Source: Oxyruncus cristatus (taxonomy: Eukaryota; Chordata; Aves; Passeriformes; Cotingidae). Taken from it: DNA of 64,000 bases. The position numbers and the translations under genes are program-made. A model generated the notes under the pieces. The model ran no database searches. It had not been told where the DNA came from and worked only from the letters and a program-made list of their open reading frames with translations. The stretch's first letter is position 1. Each line of letters starts with the position of its first letter. The DNA lies in assembly GCA_013399855.1 (NCBI GenBank), contig VXAY01003846.1, forward strand, positions 709,318 through 773,317, written 5' to 3'. Of the stretch, positions 58,123-64,000 are shown piece after piece.

Positions 58123-60551
58123 GGTTCAGTTTAATTTTTTTTATAGGCTTTTCATTGAGATGTACTTGTTAATAAATACTGCATGTGGCTATTCTGTCAG
58201 ATAAGAGATGAATATTTAAAGCTGAGAGCAGAGTGCACTCCGTTTCTGGTGGCAGGCTTTTTCACTGAACTTCATTTTTATCATTCACAGTACATAATTT
58301 TGCTAACATTAATTAACTTGAATATGAGAAATAAGTTAAGAGCAAGTAATTGATTTGTCCCATACTTGTCACAGAAATTTCTGCTTCCTGTGAGATCTTG
58401 TAATGGCTTTTATTATTCTGAAAGGACAAGAACACATCTCGGAAAAAATATTAAATATGGATTCTATAACCATATAATACCATTTATATGTAGCAGGCTT
58501 AAAATTGTGGATTTAATAATTTGAATAAGGCTTATAGTATGCTTTAAGCGATTGTGACTTTACAGCAATTGCAAGAGAAATGGTTAAAGAGCTGATCATC
58601 AACCCAAGAGTCTACTCCTGAGAAGCTTCAGTAGCCTAAAACCAGGTATAAAGTAAAATGAAAAAAAGAGAAAAGCTAGGGAAGAAGGACTAATCAAATG
58701 AATGAGTTTTTTCAAATGACCTAGTTATTCCTTCTTTGTAGCATAGAGGTGTTAAAAAGCCCCTTCTCTGCTGTTCTGGTAAGAGCCAGAACATGAGAAC
58801 AATGAAAAAGTCAAGAGAGTGAAAGGATTAGTTTTGTAGGAAACCCTCACTTTTGGGGTCAGAGGCCAGTTGAGTTTTTGGAGGTGTGTTACTAAGAGCA
58901 GTACACCTTGTTCACAAATGGACTCAGCTTTCTTCAGATTACCAAAGTTACTTTTTTTAGAAAGCTAAGAGAGTGACTACAGTGGGTCTTGAAAGAGAAG
59001 GTTTTCAGGTTAAAGCAGTGTGTCTATAACCAGCCTTGAGACTAACCTCATCAATACTTAGCTAATAACTTTCTCAAATTAGATGAATACTAATAGAATC
59101 AACATACTAAACCAAATGGAGGAATTGTTGCTAAAATTGAGAAATTCTGGATACTACACTGGAAAAGCTTGATGATTTTATGGACTATATTAAATGGAAT
59201 GAAATAAACTCATGCAGAGTACAGTGTGGTGTACCCTCGCAGAAGTGGCATTTTTAGATAAATTGATGTGTATGTAGTTGATCACAAGATGAATGCAAAG
59301 CATTATTGTGGTCTGGTCATGAAGAGGAGAAAATATGTTACTGGGATGTTGTAAAAGTATTCCTGCAGCCATGGTGGTCTGAGAACAAGACAAAACTTGT
59401 AAAAAAAGATAGTGTCTTAGGCCCATTGACATAACTAGTGGAAAACTAGTTAAAATTTCAAGCACACAGAAATATGCTTTGAAAGGATTTTTTTTGTGCT
59501 TTTTCCCTAAGCGATGTTCTTTGATGTGACAGAAGATACTGAATTACTTTAAAGACCTTGCCTTATTATAATATATAAAGTGAAGTATTTCTACTACAGA
59601 TAGGAAGATTTAATTTTCTATAAAAAAGGTACTGCAAAACCCACATCTTTCTGCTTTTCTCCAAATGGTGAGACAAAGAGAACTCAAACTGGAACTAAAT
59701 TACAGAAGGGTCAGTGGGATGTGCAGAACTATAGTATATAAATTACGTAGGAGAAGCCTGTCCCTCACGTTTAGGAAGCTGGAGTTGTGTATTTCTAGCT
59801 ACAAAAGAGAAAAATGTGGCATCTTGCGAATATCACCAGCAGAAAAGTTTATGTTTTAGACACTGGGAACTCAATGTTTTTCTGGCGCTCTGGGCAAAAT
59901 TTCTAGGGAAAGCTTCCTGGATACCTAGAGAGTTGGGAAGCCTGCCAGGCAAAGATGCTGGCAGTCTGGCTGTGAGCCTGTTTTCTGTGGAGTGTGTTGA
60001 GGGCATCGAGGTGTAAAATATTTCAGATAGTCAATTTCTGCTGCAAAACTGTTCAGTTTTGAACATTTTTTTATGATCTTGAGTGGTCTTCTCTCTCTCC
60101 TTTTCCTAGTCTATGCTAACAGTGCTAATCTCCCTCCTTGATATCTTCCTTTCCTTTTGATGCTTCCCTTCTCTGCCTAAAGATCCCATCTTTCTCTTTT
60201 TTTTGCTCTACTTTTTTGTATTGCACAGTACTGTATGTATAAGCTTTATGAGCTTCATTACATTAGGAAAGACAGTTTAAAGACTTTTGCACAGAGTAGT
60301 TATTTGTTAGTGAGTTTTTGTGGGGGGGGTTATTTTTTTTTATTTACTGTTTTCATTCTGAAGAACAATATGTTATCTTGTGGGTTGGTTTTTATGATGA
60401 TGGCTGCAGATACAATTTATTCGCCTACATGGTGACATCTACATAATGTTTATGAAACTACATAGAGAAAAAAATATAGAAGAAATACTTTAAGTCATAG
60501 TTTATTGCAGGAATTAATCAAAAAATGGAAATGTCCCGAAGTCTTCCTTCT

Positions 60552-60657
60552 TATGCAGTACAGGTATTGATATATATGTGAGATATATATATATATATGT
60601 ATATATCATTACCTGTACTGCATATGAATATGCAGTACACGTAATGATATGTATATA
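60552..60657. repeat. AT-rich compound palindrome with three alternating arms
   Basis: Three copies of a unit of about 24 bp alternate in orientation: 60552-60576 (TATGCAGTACAGGTATTGAT), 60600-60625 (the reverse, ...CATTACCTGTACTGCATAT), and 60628-60652 (ATATGCAGTACACGTAATGA). Copies 2 and 3 form a near-perfect hairpin with a 2-nt loop and one mismatch. Copies 1 and 2 flank an AT run at 60580-60604. Confidence 0.85.
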
Positions 60658-61998
60658 TATCTATCTTTTTATCTCTTTCTAAACTAAACTTTTAAATTCT
60701 GGTGAAGAGAAACTCAAACAGTTTAATTAGCTCAGGTACACTTTTACTAAAACCTGTAAATTTACTCGAGGTAAAGTGGATGTAAGTTGTTGTTAAACAA
60801 ATAGAATGGGACATTTTAAACCTTCTTCTATTGGTGTAAGTGATTATTCCAAGTTAGTCAGGCTCAAACTGAGTTAAATCTCAGAAAACAGTTCATTCCT
60901 GAAGTGGAAGTTTGTCAAGTATGCTTCGAAACTAAATAGGGAGGTATGGACAATGACTGGTTTCTTACAAAAAGTGCTGTAGCAATTATTTTTAATAAAT
61001 GTAGCTGAACTAACCTCCCCAAAAGTTTACAGTGGGTAGAGATGGTCATTACAGGTAAAATATGTAAAAAAAACTATTGATACAGAACATGTACAGAAAA
61101 ACCACATTATGAAAATTATAATTTAGGTATCTTTGTAAGTAGGTTTTAACACAATCTTCACAAGCACATAAATTGTTTGTTTCAACCAGAACTTTTTGTC
61201 ATAACTGACTTTTTTCAGGGATTCATTCATTTTGCTATTTTATTTGGTTTTAGTCTTAACCATGCTACCTACTCCATTTTTCCTAACTGCTGTAGTAATT
61301 GTAATTTTTGGATGACCAATTCTTCTGGGACAGAATGCAATCTTTATACTTGTCACTTTGTTTGGTATGTAGTAGTTTCAACAGACCCGGGGTGGTAATC
61401 TCCTACGAGATCCTTCTAGAATGTGCCTTAACACTCTTTCTTCTTAAAAAACCTCTCCACATTTGTATATTAAATATAGCATATTTAGTAAAAATTATTT
61501 ATTAAATATACATAATTATGTGTGTAGTACTTATGGATGTACAAACTTGTGCACATATAGAATCATGTACTAAAGAAAAACTGCTGGTAATAAAGTGGTT
61601 TTGGTTTTTCTTTTAACCAAATGTAAGATTGGGATGAGACTGCAGTGGTTGGTGTATACATTCCAGACTTATTTTGGTAATTGGCATCAATTTGTTTTAA
61701 TAACATGAGAATGTAGTAGAAGATTATGTGTAAAAATCTAGTTATTGCATGAAAATTTTCCCATTTCCATTTCAGATGTTTTGTTGCATTTACTTCTTTG
61801 AAGAACTGAGGGAAAATTTTGGCCGTACTAGATGTCTGTGTATTGGTAATATCCAAATATTATTTGGCCATATGGAATATTTGGTAGGAGCAGCCTGTGA
61901 GAGTGTGTGATTTCTTTTTTTAATTTATTTATTTGTCTGTAAACATTCATATCAGCAGATGAGAATTTGGAGGCTGCTTTAGCTAAGAAAGAGTTTTA

Positions 61999-62029
61999 TT
62001 TGGTTAATTTGGTTAATTTGGTTAATTAT
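61999..62029 (+). repeat. Short tandem repeat (GGTTAATTT x3)
   Basis: Three consecutive 9-bp units, TTTGGTTAA. Contains TTAATT homeodomain-like cores, probably by chance. Confidence 0.7.
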
Positions 62030-64000
62030 TGAAAATGCTTAGATCAGAAAATGCTAAGGACTTTCAAATTAAATCAAATGTTACCCTGATGAACAAAGCC
62101 AATCTTCATGAGGAATTCCAAAATTAAATTGTATTTCTACCTTTGAACATTAGAAATACATTTTAAACACTGAAAAATTAGGCAATCTCATGTAATTCAT
62201 GGCTTTTAGCTTATTAACCCTCTTTATACGGTCCCTGTTTTTTTTTCCCCAAAACCTATAAAATTTTTTCAATAGTTCTTTTTTGGGTCAGTACAAATTG
62301 TTCAAAGAGAAATAATCAGTCAAGGGAACTTACCCAAACCTAAAAAATAACTCAGAGCTATTACTGTCAGTAGATGAAAGCTGATTATAACTCTACATTT
62401 TTGGCACAATTTTAAGATCAGGCAACATAATTTAAAAAGTAATTAATTGATAATTGCACTTGAACATAATTCTCTTTCCATTATCTCTGAAATTTTCTCT
62501 GTAATAAGTAAAAATCATATTTCAGGGAAGTCTCTTGAAAGAAATGATTTATCCTTTTTTTCATTTCTTTTTCTTTCTTCTCCCATTCTGTTTTTCAGGA
62601 CAATGAAAACAATGGCTTATGTTGAAATATTTTGTACAAATCTGAAAGAAGAAAAAACCAAAGAGAATGTGGTATTTTAAAAGAATTTATGGGTGGAGAT
62701 TAATTTCAAACACTAGATCATGTCTTGTTCCCATTTATGTGGCCAGTGTGGTAGGAAGAATTAAAAGGAGTTATTATTCTACCCCTCCCTGCCCTACCCC
62801 ATCCACAATGTCAAGTCTTTTGTCAAGAGACTACTAATAAATTGCTTTTTTGGTGTCTTGTGAGGAGAAAGAAAGTGGAGTGATAGAGCTTCTCTTCCTT
62901 CTTTCTGCATGTCATCCAGCAGAACTGGTCCTTGCATTTACCCCAGCTAGGAAAATACAGAAGACAGTTAGACCTCTTCAGTTGCAGTTTGTTGTTGGGG
63001 TAGAGCTTGAGTCAAAAGCTGCCACTTTCTTACTAAATTATTGCTTCTCTTCAAATATCTTAGTATGGTAACAGTTAAAATATCATAGAGCATAGTTAAA
63101 ACTTCTATATAGTTATAATACAGTAAAGGATACAAACATTTGCTTTACTTGTATATATCCTTGCATATTCCTCACTGAGGAACCATGTTTTATGTATTCT
63201 CAGTTTCAGGATTTACTGACTTGCAATGTCTATACCATGTAGAGTTCTGTGTGTTGCATAAATCCTAAAGTATGCATACTTGGATTTTTTCTTGGACTTA
63301 CATTTCTGTGTACATCAGTATAGCAGAAAAGCAAATGATAAAATAGCACAGCTTAAGTGCTGTAAGAGAAAGGAAGAAGTCAAATACACACAGTATTTGT
63401 AGACGGAGATCAACTTCTTTCTCTTTGTTGTACAATGTAGTAGAAGCCATTCTGCTGCTTGGGACAGAATCAAGCATTTTATGGCATCTCCGTAGGCTGC
63501 TGTAGCCATTGTCAGAAAACAGAGATCTGAGCAAGACCCGTGGTTTTAGTTGAGTGTTAGTCTATATATCTCTGGTATAAAATTAGAAGACACCTGAAAT
63601 TGTCTGCTCTTTTGCCAAACATAGTCGTAACTGCTACTCGGAAACCAGTCCTTCAATTCCTCTTTTTCCTGAGACTAAAAGACACTCTCTATGCACTAGC
63701 ACTAGATTAGTGTAACATACTTGTCAGTGAGTGCTTGAGAAGAAACAGAACTCTTATCATAGTCATTGGAGATTTTTTAAAGCATATTAAGTATAGACTG
63801 ATGTCCATTTTTTTTCCTTCGAGTTGCTCATCTTCTGGGAATCTGGGATTCAAAAGAAACTGAAGAGTGGGAAGCAAGAGCTTTGCTTTATGCCACTGGT
63901 TTATAGTAAAAAGAGAAGTAAGATATATGCATTCTTTAGTGCTGTTAGTAAGGTAAAAAGCATCTTATCACATATCTATGTGATACGTTGGGTAACTGCA

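Larger units (their letters stand above)
58083..64000. other. DGKB: DGKB intron following the microexon
   Basis: Starts with the GTAAGT donor. I looked for the next expected DGKB segment (TIDFEGFK...) and did not see it, so the intron runs beyond the window. Holds the palindrome cluster at 60552 and a GGTTAATTT triplet. Small ORFs at 59190-59465, 61563-61856 and 62447-63534 have no recognised domain. Confidence 0.6.

Noticed and set aside
58083..64000. Search for the next DGKB exon (TIDFEGFKLFMK...)
   Set aside because: No matching reading with a splice acceptor was seen; it likely lies beyond 64000.

Overview
The window looks like intronic and flanking DNA of a bird. It is AT-rich and gene-poor. 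It carries many fragments of the chicken-repeat-1 (CR1) LINE on both strands, each recognisable by the CR1 3' end with its short ATTCTRTG-type tail, and two solo LTRs of an avian endogenous retrovirus family with TATA boxes. There are no bacterial features, operons, CRISPR arrays or tRNAs that I can support. The LTR family suggests a neoavian, possibly passerine, species (inference).

The only host coding sequence I can support is two short spliced exons on the + strand, at 51670-51746 (77 nt) and 58062-58082 (21 nt). Together they encode the start of diacylglycerol kinase beta (DGKB): [12 protein letters not shown]... to ...YNPEG, then KQDILNQ. Both have good GT/AG splice sites and agreeing phases, and 6315 bp of intron lies between them. 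I did not find the exon with the start codon (upstream) or the next EF-hand-side exon (downstream), so both probably lie outside the window. None of the long open reading frames here looks like a real gene. Those I could identify are pieces of decayed CR1 reverse transcriptase.

Layout. 1-8135: unique AT-rich DNA. 8136-10135: a CR1 inverted pair. 10136-13483: unique DNA, including a stretch that looks like conserved noncoding DNA. 13484-14055: a solo LTR (+). 14056-24143: unique DNA. 24144-31618: scattered CR1 pieces and an unexplained cluster of small ORFs. 32424-32460: assembly gap. 33661-33802: a large hairpin. 36006-45262: four CR1 copies. 45263-51669: unique DNA leading to the first exon. 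51998-52767: an antisense LTR holding an exact 220-bp duplication across a single N (assembly error). 55621-57625: two abutting CR1 copies. 58062-58082: the DGKB microexon. 60552-60657: a cluster of AT-rich palindromes. The rest to 64000 is unique intron.

The most interesting biology is the 21-nt in-frame microexon. It is flanked by TGCATG (RBFOX-type) motifs on both sides and by TGC motifs next to the 3' splice site, the pattern expected of a neuron-regulated microexon. I did not find an undescribed multi-gene system.
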